64,000 nucleotides of DNA from Prevotella sp. (GTDB taxonomy: Bacteria > Bacteroidota > Bacteroidia > Bacteroidales > Dysgonomonadaceae), in NCBI GenBank assembly GCA_031285625.1, contig JAITVV010000080.1:1-64000 (forward strand), read 5' to 3'. Positions 1 to 7,638 of this stretch are shown here, one piece after another. How positions within the stretch are numbered: position 1 is the stretch's first letter; every line of letters begins with the position of its first letter. The position numbers were made by a program, and so were the translations under genes. The notes beneath the pieces are model-generated. The model was not told the origin of the DNA and searched no databases. It saw only the letters and a program-made list of their open reading frames with translations.

Positions 1-55
1 CAGGGCTTGTGATACATAAGCTGGACTGAGATACAAGCAGTATAATAATAAACGT

Positions 56-100
56 AGCCGAAGTGGGATATATATTCAACTTCGGCTGTGTTTATTTGTT
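56..100 (+). terminator. Probable terminator of an upstream gene
   Basis: A 9-bp perfect inverted repeat (AGCCGAAGT at 56-64, ACTTCGGCT at 79-87) is followed by a T-rich stretch. It would end a plus-strand gene lying before the window. The tail is only moderately T-rich, so this is a probable rather than a strong call. Confidence 0.5.
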
Positions 101-101
101 A

Positions 102-109
102 TAACTTTG
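102..109 (+). promoter_or_regulatory. Bacteroidota -7 box (TAACTTTG) for the first pncB
   Basis: TAACTTTG matches the TAnnTTTG element used by the primary sigma factor of Bacteroidota. It lies 46 bases before the pncB start. No clear TTTG is present at the expected -33 distance. Confidence 0.5.
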
Positions 110-155
110 TACAAAAGAAGTATATTTGTTTATCAATTAAAGCCTAAACACGATT

Positions 156-1319
156 ATGATTGTACAACATTTCACAGACAACGATCTATACAAGTTCTCG
201 GTCATGCTGGCCATACAGAAATTATATCCGAGGGCATATGTCAAATATGCGTTTACCAACCGGGGAGGGACTCAATTTCCCGAAGGGTTTGCCGATAAAA
301 TGAGAGAAGAAGTAGCAGCGATGGCTAATTTACAGATGACAGCCCAAGAAAAAAAATTCATAAAAACCAGATGTTACTTTTTTGATCCTGTATTTGTCGA
401 TTTTCTGGAAGGATTCAAATATAAACCGGAAGAGGTAACAATAACACAACAGGGAGGAGATCTCAGTGTCGTAATCGAAGGCTATTGGTACAGGACTGTA
501 CTGTGGGAAGTTCCACTGTTAGCCATCATTTCCGAACTATACTTCAGGATGATGGGTGCCGAGCCGCAAAATGTAGAAGACAAAGCCATCGCCAAAGCCA
601 TAGCACTTAAAGAAATGCAAGCCGATTATTCCGAATTCGGCACAAGGCGACGTTTCTCGTTTGATGTACAAGACAGAGTAGTCGCTGCCCTGCAAGCCAA
701 CTCCGGAAATTATTTTAAAGGCACGAGCAATATATATCTGGCTATGAAATACAACACTACGCCAATCGGCACAATGCCTCACGAATGGTTTATGTACCAT
801 GGTGCAGTATTCGGCTATCGCTCGGCAAACATCAAAGGACTGGAAGCTTGGGTAGACGTATATGACGGAAGTTTGGGCATAGCCTTGACAGATACCTACA
901 CCACCGACGCGTTTTTTAATTCGTTCAGTTTGAAACAAGCTAAATTATTTGATGGAGTGCGGCACGATAGCGGAGACCCTTTGTATTTTGTGGATAAGTC
1001 GATAGATTTTTATAGAAAAAACCGTATTGAACCTATTTCTAAAACCCTCGTATTTAGCGATTCCTTAAATCTTGATTCTATAAAGCAAATCAAAGACCAT
1101 GTCGCCGGACGCATACATGACACATACGGTATTGGCACATTCTTTTCGAATGATGTAGGAGCAAAACCGCTGAATATCGTTATAAAATTGACAGACGTAA
1201 AACCGGATAAAAAAGACAAGGAATTTTTGAAAGCGGTCAAACTGTCCGATGTTTCGGGTAAACATACCGGCGATGATAGGGAGATAAAACTAAGTTTGCA
1301 AACTCTGGGATTGGAATAA
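156..1319 (+). CDS. pncB: Nicotinate phosphoribosyltransferase, copy 1
   Basis: This cytosolic enzyme joins nicotinate to PRPP, with ATP hydrolysis, giving nicotinate mononucleotide in the Preiss-Handler NAD salvage route. The 387 residues span the whole family, starting with the typical HFTDNDLYKFSV block. The GTMPHEWF motif carries the phosphorylatable His (His209), and VRHDSGDP and the FSDSLN loop of the phosphoribosyl site follow. The ATG is the first Met after the -7 box at 102-109. The next gene, pdxH, converges from the other strand with only four bases between the stop codons. A second, roughly four-fifths identical copy lies at 38486-39652. Family assignment is secure; why there are two copies is unknown. 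Confidence 0.95.
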   Translation: MIVQHFTDNDLYKFSVMLAIQKLYPRAYVKYAFTNRGGTQFPEGFADKMREEVAAMANLQMTAQEKKFIKTRCYFFDPVFVDFLEGFKYKPEEVTITQQGGDLSVVIEGYWYRTVLWEVPLLAIISELYFRMMGAEPQNVEDKAIAKAIALKEMQADYSEFGTRRRFSFDVQDRVVAALQANSGNYFKGTSNIYLAMKYNTTPIGTMPHEWFMYHGAVFGYRSANIKGLEAWVDVYDGSLGIALTDTYTTDAFFNSFSLKQAKLFDGVRHDSGDPLYFVDKSIDFYRKNRIEPISKTLVFSDSLNLDSIKQIKDHVAGRIHDTYGIGTFFSNDVGAKPLNIVIKLTDVKPDKKDKEFLKAVKLSDVSGKHTGDDREIKLSLQTLGLE

Positions 1320-1323
1320 GCCT

Positions 1324-1962
1324 TTAAGGAGCCAAACGTTCTGTTTGCCAGCCGTTTTTTGTCAGTAAATACTGTATCCTGTCATGCAATCTATTAGATC
1401 GTCCTTGCCAAAACTCTATTAAATGGGGCTTCAATATATATCCTCCCCAGTTTTCGGGACGGGGTATTTTCACTCCGTTAAATTGAATAGAGAAATCGAC
1501 CATAAGCTGTTCCAGATAATTCCGGTTCGGGATTACTTTGCTTTGAGGTGAAGCCCATGCTCCGAGTTTACTCTTCGCCGGTCTCATTTCAAAATATAAA
1601 TCAGATTCCTTGGCAGGCACTTTTTCAACTATACCTTCTACCCGTACTTGCCTTTCGAGTTCGTGCCATACAAAATTTAACGCGCAATATTTATTACCCT
1701 CTATTTGTTTAGCTTTTCGGCTTTCGTAATTAGTGAAAAACACAAAACCCTCAGGTTTGATTTGTTTTAACAGCACTATTCTGGATGAAGGTCTTCCGTT
1801 CTTATCCACCGTCGCCAAATTCATCGCATTAGGCTCCATCGTTTTTACAGATATTGCTTCATTTAGCCAACGCTTAAATAACCCCATAGGATTAGGCAAA
1901 AGATCACTTTCATCTAATACTTTCAAGGTGAAGTCCCTGCGTATATCAAATAAATCAGCCAT
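1324..1962 (-). CDS. pdxH: Pyridoxamine/pyridoxine 5'-phosphate oxidase
   Basis: This FMN enzyme oxidises pyridoxamine- or pyridoxine-5'-phosphate to pyridoxal 5'-phosphate with O2. The 212-residue product shows the family landmarks: NAMNLATVDKNGRPSSRIVLLK (broken here by FMN contacts), FFTNYESRKAKQ, the WASPQS block and the C-terminal FWQGRSNRLHDR substrate-binding region. I place the start at the ATG (MADLFDIR). An upstream TTG at 1983 lies inside the -7 box CAAATATA (1981-1988, minus strand), so it cannot be in the transcript made from that promoter. The enzyme needs oxygen, so in an anaerobe it implies at least some oxygen exposure or a salvage role. Confidence 0.93.
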   Translation of the reverse strand: MADLFDIRRDFTLKVLDESDLLPNPMGLFKRWLNEAISVKTMEPNAMNLATVDKNGRPSSRIVLLKQIKPEGFVFFTNYESRKAKQIEGNKYCALNFVWHELERQVRVEGIVEKVPAKESDLYFEMRPAKSKLGAWASPQSKVIPNRNYLEQLMVDFSIQFNGVKIPRPENWGGYILKPHLIEFWQGRSNRLHDRIQYLLTKNGWQTERLAP

Positions 1963-1980
1963 AACTCCAATTTTAAAATT

Positions 1981-1988
1981 CAAATATA
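1981..1988 (-). promoter_or_regulatory. -7 box (TATATTTG) of pdxH
   Basis: Read on the minus strand this is TATATTTG, a perfect TAnnTTTG. It sits 19 bases before the pdxH ATG and excludes the upstream TTG as the start. Confidence 0.5.
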
Positions 1989-2059
1989 ATTAAAAAATCC
2001 TCACAGACGTCACGTCTATAAGGATCCGGATCAACTAAAAAAACTATCAATAGAAAAAG

Positions 2060-2401
2060 TTATGTCAAACAAACCATATCAGCTTTCCTATCTTTCTTAA
2101 AATACCTGTTGCATTGCTCGCTGACACTATATCCGAGCAATATACCAAGAATGAAGTCCTGTTCGGGGGTTAATAAATTCAAAGGTTTATCTCCACATAT
2201 TCTACTGGCAACCAACAAACACTCCTCTTTCCCGAAAAAGACATTTATATTTCCGTTTTTCAAACGCTGTATTCTATACTTTATCCCGTTTTTATCCAGC
2301 CTTTTCCGGGCTTTATCCTCCATGTCGGAGGTAAGGGTACATAGCATCATACTACGGACTCCTTTTTTGTATTCATAAATGAGATGATGAAAAACGTTCA
2401 T
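2060..2401 (-). CDS. DUF2023 family protein, flavodoxin partner
   Basis: This is a small 113-residue cytosolic protein with no signal peptide or membrane segment. The sequence (FHHLIYEYKKG start, FFGKEECL, LTPEQDFILGILLGY) resembles the DUF2023 family, which in Bacteroidota is usually encoded beside flavodoxin. Here it lies 13 bases downstream of fldA on the same strand, so the two are probably co-transcribed. A role in flavodoxin-dependent electron transfer is inferred from neighbourhood only. The biochemical function is unknown. Confidence 0.75.
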   Translation of the reverse strand: MNVFHHLIYEYKKGVRSMMLCTLTSDMEDKARKRLDKNGIKYRIQRLKNGNINVFFGKEECLLVASRICGDKPLNLLTPEQDFILGILLGYSVSEQCNRYFKKDRKADMVCLT

Positions 2402-2414
2402 ATTATAAATATGA

Positions 2415-2915
2415 TTATATTTCTTTCTTCAATTCCTCTATCCAGCAGGATATCCGTTTATCTGTCAGTTCCGGTTCATTATCATTATCGATAAGCAATC
2501 CTACGAACCGGCCATCGACATAGGCTTCGGAACTATCGTAAGTATAGCTTTCGGAACTAACTTTACCTATCAGTTGGCATCCTTTATCTTTGACAGCGTC
2601 ATATATCTTACCTACTCCATCGCAAAATGTATCGCTATAAGATGAAGAATCTCCACACCCGAACAGAGCCACTTTTTTACCTGTAAGATCGGCTCCCTTT
2701 ACTTTATCGATATAATATTCCCAATCATCCTGCAAATCGCCCAGACCCATAGTAGAAGTTCCAAAAAGGACAACATCATAAGCTGAATAGTCAGCTTTTG
2801 CTTTAGCCACATCATGCAGGTCGGCTTTTTCTACTCCCAGCTTTTTAGCGATCGCATCTGCCACATCTTGCGTATTGCCTGTTGTAGAACCGTAATATAT
2901 TCCTATTCTTGACAT
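2415..2915 (-). CDS. fldA: Flavodoxin
   Basis: This is a 166-residue long-chain flavodoxin, a soluble FMN electron carrier that can replace ferredoxin. The N-terminal phosphate-binding loop is visible as YGSTTGNTQ at residues 8-16. It is followed by the FGTSTMGLGDLQDDW flavin-stacking loop and the ALFGCGDSSSYSDTFCDG loop typical of the FldA/NifF group. It is the first gene of a two-gene unit with the DUF2023 protein. Likely partners are pyruvate:ferredoxin oxidoreductase or other low-potential reductases, which are not in this window. Confidence 0.95.
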   Translation of the reverse strand: MSRIGIYYGSTTGNTQDVADAIAKKLGVEKADLHDVAKAKADYSAYDVVLFGTSTMGLGDLQDDWEYYIDKVKGADLTGKKVALFGCGDSSSYSDTFCDGVGKIYDAVKDKGCQLIGKVSSESYTYDSSEAYVDGRFVGLLIDNDNEPELTDKRISCWIEELKKEI

Positions 2916-3072
2916 AATTATAAACTTTGTTTTTGTTATAAATTTCTATTCACAAAGGAATAACAACTCAGGACTACAAGCAATACCGAATAATAATGAT
3001 ATTTGCATTAAATATTAATTATTTGTAGGTAAATAAGTTCTATAAAATAATTATTGTCGTATCAAACTTTTT

Positions 3073-3171
3073 CGTCATTGCGAATTACGAAGTAATCGGC
3101 GGAGCCAACAAAAGTGAAGCAATCCAGAGAGGAATAAACCGGATTGCTTCGGATAAATCCTCGCAATGACG
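3073..3171. repeat. Dispersed palindromic element (CGTCATTGCG type)
   Basis: The outer arms CGTCATTGCG (3073-3082) and CGCAATGACG (3162-3171) are exact inverted repeats. Inner arms GAAGCAATCC (3116-3125) and GGATTGCTTC (3141-3150) are exact too, giving a 99-bp element that could fold into a long hairpin. Elements with this CGTCATTGCGA...GAAGCAATCC wording occur dispersed in many unrelated bacterial genomes. It sits in the 372-base gap between fldA and the L27 gene. The rest of that gap is AT-rich and holds only the terminator below. Confidence 0.75.
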
Positions 3172-3232
3172 AGAAGTAAGCACGTTATTAATTTTTATTG
3201 ATTACTTGTCTGTCGAAAAGAATAAAAACAAA

Positions 3233-3263
3233 AAAAGCGAACTGAAAAAATCAATTCGCTTTT
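3233..3263 (-). terminator. Terminator of the rplU-rpmA operon
   Basis: AAAAGCGAACTGA (3233-3245) pairs with TCAATTCGCTTTT (3251-3263) with one wobble. Read on the minus strand the stem is followed by a U-rich run, as expected just after the L27 gene. Confidence 0.75.
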
Positions 3264-3287
3264 ATATAATAAACTGTATTCTTAAAT

Positions 3288-3551
3288 TTAAGCTTCTGCT
3301 TGTGGAAGAACAGAGACAAACGATCTGTCGTTTTTCTTCTTGCGGAACGATACTACACCGTCTACCAAAGCAAACAAAGTATGGTCTTTACCGATACCTA
3401 CGTTTTCGCCCGGATGATGAGTTGTACCTCTCTGACGAACTATAATGTTTCCTGCTTTGACAGCTTCTCCACCAAATATTTTAACGCCTAATCGTTTACT
3501 TTCCGATTCACGGCCGTTTTTCGAACTACCTACACCTTTCTTGTGTGCCAT
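3288..3551 (-). CDS. rpmA: 50S ribosomal protein L27
   Basis: This 87-residue basic protein of the large ribosomal subunit reaches its N-terminal tail towards the peptidyl transferase centre. The sequence starts [14 protein letters not shown] and has the family signature [21 protein letters not shown]. The N-terminus has no extra cleavable segment of the kind found in Firmicutes. It is the second gene of the L21-L27 operon, 20 bases after rplU, and is followed by a clear terminator. Confidence 0.97.
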   Translation of the reverse strand: MAHKKGVGSSKNGRESESKRLGVKIFGGEAVKAGNIIVRQRGTTHHPGENVGIGKDHTLFALVDGVVSFRKKKNDRSFVSVLPQAEA

Positions 3552-3571
3552 TTTCTTCTGTTTTTAACTGA

Positions 3572-3883
3572 TTAAGCAATAATTTCTTTAACTACAACTT
3601 CTGAAAATTGTTGACGGTGACCGTTTAGTTTGCGGTATCCTTTTCTTCTTTTCTTGTGGAAAATAAGAACCTTATCTCCTTTAGCCTGAGATATAACCTC
3701 TACCACTACTTTTGCACCTTCTACAGTTGGAGTTCCTACTGTTACTGTGCCACCATTATCTACTAATAATACTTTTTCGAACTCTACTTGAGAGCCATTT
3801 TCTGCGTTAATTCTGTGAACAAACAACTTTTGGTCTTTCTCAACCTTCATTTGTTGTCCCTGAATGTCTACAATTACGTACAT
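3572..3883 (-). CDS. rplU: 50S ribosomal protein L21
   Basis: This 103-residue ribosomal protein binds 23S rRNA. It starts [16 protein letters not shown] and ends with the [19 protein letters not shown]-binding region. It is the first gene of the operon with L27. About 80 bases of structured leader lie between its promoter (3966-3996) and the start codon. This could carry ribosomal-protein autoregulation, though no known leader family can be assigned by eye. Confidence 0.97.
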   Translation of the reverse strand: MYVIVDIQGQQMKVEKDQKLFVHRINAENGSQVEFEKVLLVDNGGTVTVGTPTVEGAKVVVEVISQAKGDKVLIFHKKRRKGYRKLNGHRQQFSEVVVKEIIA

Positions 3884-3960
3884 TTGTTATGTAATTTATA
3901 GGTTATGTGCCTGAGGCGAACCACTTTATGTGTGGTTTCTTGTTGGCCTATTGGCAATCG
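3884..3960 (-). promoter_or_regulatory. Structured 5' leader of rplU
   Basis: The transcript upstream of L21 contains a hairpin AACCAC/GTGGTT (3919-3924 with 3932-3937) and a second TTGCC/GGCCAA hairpin near 3943-3957. The GC content is higher than in neighbouring gaps. This is compatible with a ribosomal-protein leader, but no match to a described motif can be shown without a search. Confidence 0.35.
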
Positions 3961-3965
3961 GGTTG

Positions 3966-3996
3966 CAAAGATAATAAATCGTTGCGAAAATTCAAA
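3966..3996 (-). promoter_or_regulatory. Full-consensus promoter of rplU-rpmA
   Basis: On the minus strand TTTG (3993-3996) is followed by 19 bases and then TATCTTTG (3966-3973). This matches both elements of the Bacteroidota primary sigma promoter at the expected spacing. Confidence 0.7.
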
Positions 3997-4008
3997 TATT
4001 TTCGAGGA

Positions 4009-4506
4009 TTATCTTGTTTCTTTTACTTTAAGTTCACCGGTTATACCATCGGGAATACGGTTGGGGTCTATGCCTACATCCGGTGCCATTTTTCTGAGGT
4101 CCTCAGATGTGATATTACCATATGTTGTAAGTACTCTGTTGGATATTAAATATTTAGATATTCTTGTTCCCCCTTTTATGTCTTCAATATATATTGAATC
4201 ACCTTTAATAATATATGATTCGGTTATTTCATTGATAAGCCCGGATGTTCCTTCAGTATCTTTTTCCCTTTTAGTGGTTTTTACGTTTAATTCAGTGAAT
4301 GATCTGGTTGTGTCATTTTCTTTTGTGTCTTCCTCAAATGCGTAATTCATTGATGTGTCCAGAGCAGAATCGTTTGTTCTTATTGTTCGCTCAACTGTTT
4401 TCCATTCGCCTGTTATAACCGGTTTATCCTCATTTCCACTATCGCATGAAGAAATAGAAAGGCTGATTATCAGTAGGGCGGCCAGGTGTGTAATAATATT
4501 TTTCAT
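4009..4506 (-). CDS. Putative lipoprotein
   Basis: This is a 165-residue predicted lipoprotein. A short basic start and hydrophobic stretch lead to the lipobox SISSC with the acylated Cys at residue 21. It is followed by DSGNED, an acidic stretch that in Bacteroidota often marks export to the outer membrane or the cell surface. The mature part alternates polar beta-like segments with GEWKTVERTI and SYIIKGDSIYIED, reminiscent of lipocalin-like lipoproteins of this phylum, but I recognise no specific family. It stands alone between the L21 operon and asnB, with a -7 box at 4526-4533. Function unknown. Confidence 0.75.
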   Translation of the reverse strand: MKNIITHLAALLIISLSISSCDSGNEDKPVITGEWKTVERTIRTNDSALDTSMNYAFEEDTKENDTTRSFTELNVKTTKREKDTEGTSGLINEITESYIIKGDSIYIEDIKGGTRISKYLISNRVLTTYGNITSEDLRKMAPDVGIDPNRIPDGITGELKVKETR

Positions 4507-4525
4507 TTGTAATCTGTTTGTCCTG

Positions 4526-4533
4526 CAAATATA
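4526..4533 (-). promoter_or_regulatory. -7 box (TATATTTG) of the lipoprotein gene
   Basis: A perfect TAnnTTTG on the minus strand, 20 bases before the ATG at 4506. Confidence 0.45.
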
Positions 4534-4670
4534 TACATATTTATTATAATGCAGTCTGTTATGATTGATTTTAAGATTTACTATCCATTAAACGAAATTT
4601 ATATTTATATATTGTGTTTGTGTCAATATGAAATAATAAATCATAAATATATGTCATATTTCTATTTTAA

Positions 4671-4702
4671 TTTGCTTTGAATGATAAAATGATATATATT
4701 TG
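4671..4702 (+). promoter_or_regulatory. Full-consensus promoter of asnB
   Basis: TTTG (4671-4674), 20 bases, then TATATTTG (4695-4702). Both elements and the spacing fit the Bacteroidota primary promoter. The asnB ATG follows 41 bases later. Confidence 0.7.
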
Positions 4703-4743
4703 TGGGCTATATTAAATGTAAATGAATAAACTGTAATATAAGT

Positions 4744-6411
4744 ATGTGTGGATTTGTAGGTGTTTTTGACCTGATGCAAAGTATGGATGTCTTGCGCGGA
4801 CAGGTTCTGCGGATGGCGAAGAAGATCAGGCATCGGGGCCCGGATTGGTCGGGTGTATATTGTGGTGAGAAATCAATTCTGGCACATGAACGGTTATCCA
4901 TCGTTGGAATTGATTCCGGTAAACAGCCATTGTATAGCAAAGATGGAAAACTTGTACTGGCTGTAAATGGTGAGATCTATAATCACAAAGAAATTAGGAA
5001 CAGGTATCCTGAATACGAATTTCTTACACACTCTGATTGTGAGGTTATTCTTGCATTGTATAAAGATAAGGGGGTTGGTCTGTTTGAAGATCTGAATGGT
5101 ATATTCGCTTTCGCATTGTATGATGTCGAAAATGATATATGTTTGATTGGTCGCGATCATATGGGTATAATCCCGTTGTATATGGGGTATGATGATTTTG
5201 GGCAATTTTATGTAGCCAGCGAATTAAAGGCATTAGAAGGTGTTTGCCCTAACATTCAGGAGTTTTTGCCGGGTTATTATTTGTATAGTGCTGAGGGTAA
5301 TGATCTGCAGAGATGGTATAAACGTGACTGGATGGATTATGGTAATGTTAAAGATAATGATTCCGATGTTGGGAAATTAAGAAATGCGTTAGAGGATGCT
5401 GTTCATCGCCAGCTAATGTCGGATGTGCCTTATGGGGTTTTACTTTCCGGCGGCTTGGATTCTTCTATTATTTCGGCTGTAGCAAAACGTTATGCTGCCC
5501 GGCGTATCGAAGACGATAATAAGACAGAGGCCTGGTGGCCGCAACTTCATTCATTTGCCGTAGGATTAAAGGATGCTCCAGATCTGATAGCTGCAAGAAA
5601 GGTAGCGGAATATATCGGTACTGTACATCATGAGATTCATTTTACGGTCGAGGAAGCTTTGGATGCATTGAGCGATGTGATTTATCATATAGAGACATAT
5701 GATGTAACTACTGTGCGGGCATCTACGCCAATGTATTTGCTTGCCCGTTTTATTAAATCAATGGGAGTAAAGATGGTTTTGTCAGGTGAAGGTTCCGACG
5801 AATTGTTTGGCGGCTATTTGTACTTTCATAAGGCTCCGGATGCAAAAGCATTTCATGAGGAAACTGTCCGTAAGCTGGATAGGCTTCATTTGTATGACTG
5901 TTTGCGTGCCAATAAATCACTTGCCGCATGGGGGGTAGAGGGACGTGTGCCTTTTCTTGATAAAGAATTTATGGATGTAGCTATGCGTCTGAATCCTCAG
6001 GATAAAATGTGTGGAAATGGTAAAATAGAAAAATATATACTTCGTAAAGCTTTTGAAGATTACCTGCCCGAAAGTGTAGCCTGGCGACAAAAAGAACAGT
6101 TTTCTGATGGAGTGGGTTATAGCTGGATTGATTCTCTGAAAGAAATGGCTGAAAAGAAAATTTCGGATAAGCAGATGATGCATGCTTCGGAACGTTTTCC
6201 TATCAATCCTCCTCTGTCGAAAGAGGAATATTGGTATCGTACGATATTTGAGAGTCACTTCCCTTCGGCTTCTGCTGCACAAACGGTGCCATCTGTGCCA
6301 TCTGTGGCTTGTAGTACAGCTACGGCTCTGGAGTGGGATGAGTCTTTTAAGAATAGAGTCGATCCGTCGGGCCGATCTGTTAAGGCGGTTCATGAAGAGG
6401 CATATGAATAA
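4744..6411 (+). CDS. asnB: Asparagine synthetase (glutamine-hydrolysing)
   Basis: This cytosolic enzyme makes asparagine from aspartate, ATP and glutamine. The N-terminal class II glutaminase domain starts MCGFVGVF, with Cys2 as the nucleophile after Met removal. It continues with RHRGPDWSG and AVNGEIYNH (about residues 1-190). The synthetase domain carries the pyrophosphate loop LLSGGLDSS near residue 235, the SGEGSDELFGGY motif, and EGRVPFLD. The 555 residues equal the E. coli AsnB length. It has its own promoter and terminator, so it is probably monocistronic. It opens a run of nitrogen-assimilation genes (glnN, gltBD, gdhA) downstream. Confidence 0.96.
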   Translation: MCGFVGVFDLMQSMDVLRGQVLRMAKKIRHRGPDWSGVYCGEKSILAHERLSIVGIDSGKQPLYSKDGKLVLAVNGEIYNHKEIRNRYPEYEFLTHSDCEVILALYKDKGVGLFEDLNGIFAFALYDVENDICLIGRDHMGIIPLYMGYDDFGQFYVASELKALEGVCPNIQEFLPGYYLYSAEGNDLQRWYKRDWMDYGNVKDNDSDVGKLRNALEDAVHRQLMSDVPYGVLLSGGLDSSIISAVAKRYAARRIEDDNKTEAWWPQLHSFAVGLKDAPDLIAARKVAEYIGTVHHEIHFTVEEALDALSDVIYHIETYDVTTVRASTPMYLLARFIKSMGVKMVLSGEGSDELFGGYLYFHKAPDAKAFHEETVRKLDRLHLYDCLRANKSLAAWGVEGRVPFLDKEFMDVAMRLNPQDKMCGNGKIEKYILRKAFEDYLPESVAWRQKEQFSDGVGYSWIDSLKEMAEKKISDKQMMHASERFPINPPLSKEEYWYRTIFESHFPSASAAQTVPSVPSVACSTATALEWDESFKNRVDPSGRSVKAVHEEAYE

Positions 6412-6415
6412 TATT

Positions 6416-6443
6416 TAAGGAGGCTGTTTGTCTCCTTTTTTTA
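6416..6443 (+). terminator. Terminator of asnB
   Basis: AAGGAG (6417-6422) pairs with CTCCTT (6432-6437) and is followed directly by a T run, five bases after the asnB stop codon. Confidence 0.7.
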
Positions 6444-6728
6444 TAATATATCTGTTATGGCTAAGAGATATTTTGATGTAAAAACATAGTTAAATAAATT
6501 AAAGAGACGTGATATCAAATATAAACTTGTCATTTGTAAATCATTTGAACTTTCGGTCTGTCTTTATGTTTTATTTTTTAAACTTAATAAGAGCAAAAAG
6601 ATTTTTTATTATATTAAAAATGAAAAAATGTTATATATTTCTTGCGAAAACGAATAATTTGTATGAAATTTGCATCGTAAAGAATTAATAGTATATAAAA
6701 CATCAAAATATAGGTTGTAAAATAGAAA
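6444..6728. other. AT-rich gap between asnB and dapF
   Basis: About 285 bases of very AT-rich sequence. I see no open frame worth calling, no strong hairpin and no clear TAnnTTTG box. It presumably holds the dapF promoter. Confidence 0.4.
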
Positions 6729-7571
6729 ATGAATAATCTGAAATTTACTAAAATGCAGGGTGCCGGCAATGATTATATCTATGTAAATGGATTTGATCAA
6801 AAGATAGATGACCCCTCGGCATTCGCAATTAAACTAAGTAATCGTCATTTTGGTATTGGTTCAGATGGTCTGGTTCTTATTCTACCTTCAGATATATGTG
6901 ATTTCAGAATGCAGATGTTCAACTCTGATGGTTCTGAGGCAGAGATGTGTGGAAATGCGTCCCGCTGTGTTGGAAAATATGTGTATGATAACGGTCTGAC
7001 TACAAAAAAAGAAATTACACTGGAAACAAAAGCAGGGATAAAATATATCACATTGCTGGACGGGGATAAGAAAGCCCGGAAAATAACTGTAGATATGGGA
7101 GAGCCAATCCTTGATCCCGTACTGATTCCTGTGAAAATAGATAAAGAACCTGTTCTGAACTACCCTTTGGATATAGATGGTAAGATATGGGAAATATCCT
7201 GCGTTTCAATGGGAAATCCGCATGCTGTAGTGTTTACTACAGGTATAAAGGATTTCGATCTGCCTGTACTGGGACCGAAATTTGAGAAACATTCTATATT
7301 TCCACGAAAGATAAATACTGAATTTATCGAAATCGTCGATCGCCAAACTCTAAATATGCGTGTTTGGGAACGTGGGGCGGGAGAAACTTTGGCTTGTGGT
7401 ACAGGAGCCTGTGCTGCTGCGGTTGCCGCTATACTTAATGGCTATTGTGATCGTAAAATAACGATCCATTTGCTTGGTGGTGATCTTGAAATAGAATGGA
7501 ATCAGAAAAATAATCATGTATATATGACAGGTGAAGCTGTTACTGTCTTTGATGGTGAGTTGATTAATTAG
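6729..7571 (+). CDS. dapF: Diaminopimelate epimerase
   Basis: This PLP-independent epimerase converts LL- to meso-diaminopimelate, the last step before lysine and a direct building block of peptidoglycan. The two catalytic thiols are visible: Cys74 in EMCGNASRC and Cys223 in ETLACGTGAC. The N-terminal KMQGAGNDYIY motif is also family-typical, and 280 residues is the normal length. It is followed after 67 bases by dapL, which makes its substrate, and then by glnN, so the three probably form one operon ending at the terminator at 11093. Confidence 0.96.
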   Translation: MNNLKFTKMQGAGNDYIYVNGFDQKIDDPSAFAIKLSNRHFGIGSDGLVLILPSDICDFRMQMFNSDGSEAEMCGNASRCVGKYVYDNGLTTKKEITLETKAGIKYITLLDGDKKARKITVDMGEPILDPVLIPVKIDKEPVLNYPLDIDGKIWEISCVSMGNPHAVVFTTGIKDFDLPVLGPKFEKHSIFPRKINTEFIEIVDRQTLNMRVWERGAGETLACGTGACAAAVAAILNGYCDRKITIHLLGGDLEIEWNQKNNHVYMTGEAVTVFDGELIN

Positions 7572-7638
7572 TAATTTAAATAAAAACAGATAATATCGCA
7601 TTGGAGTATTTATCTAATTGTTATATTGAAGAAATTAT

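Noticed and set aside
3905-4345. Long plus-strand frames opposite the lipoprotein gene
   Set aside because: They lie antisense to a gene with signal peptide and promoter, and have biased shadow composition.
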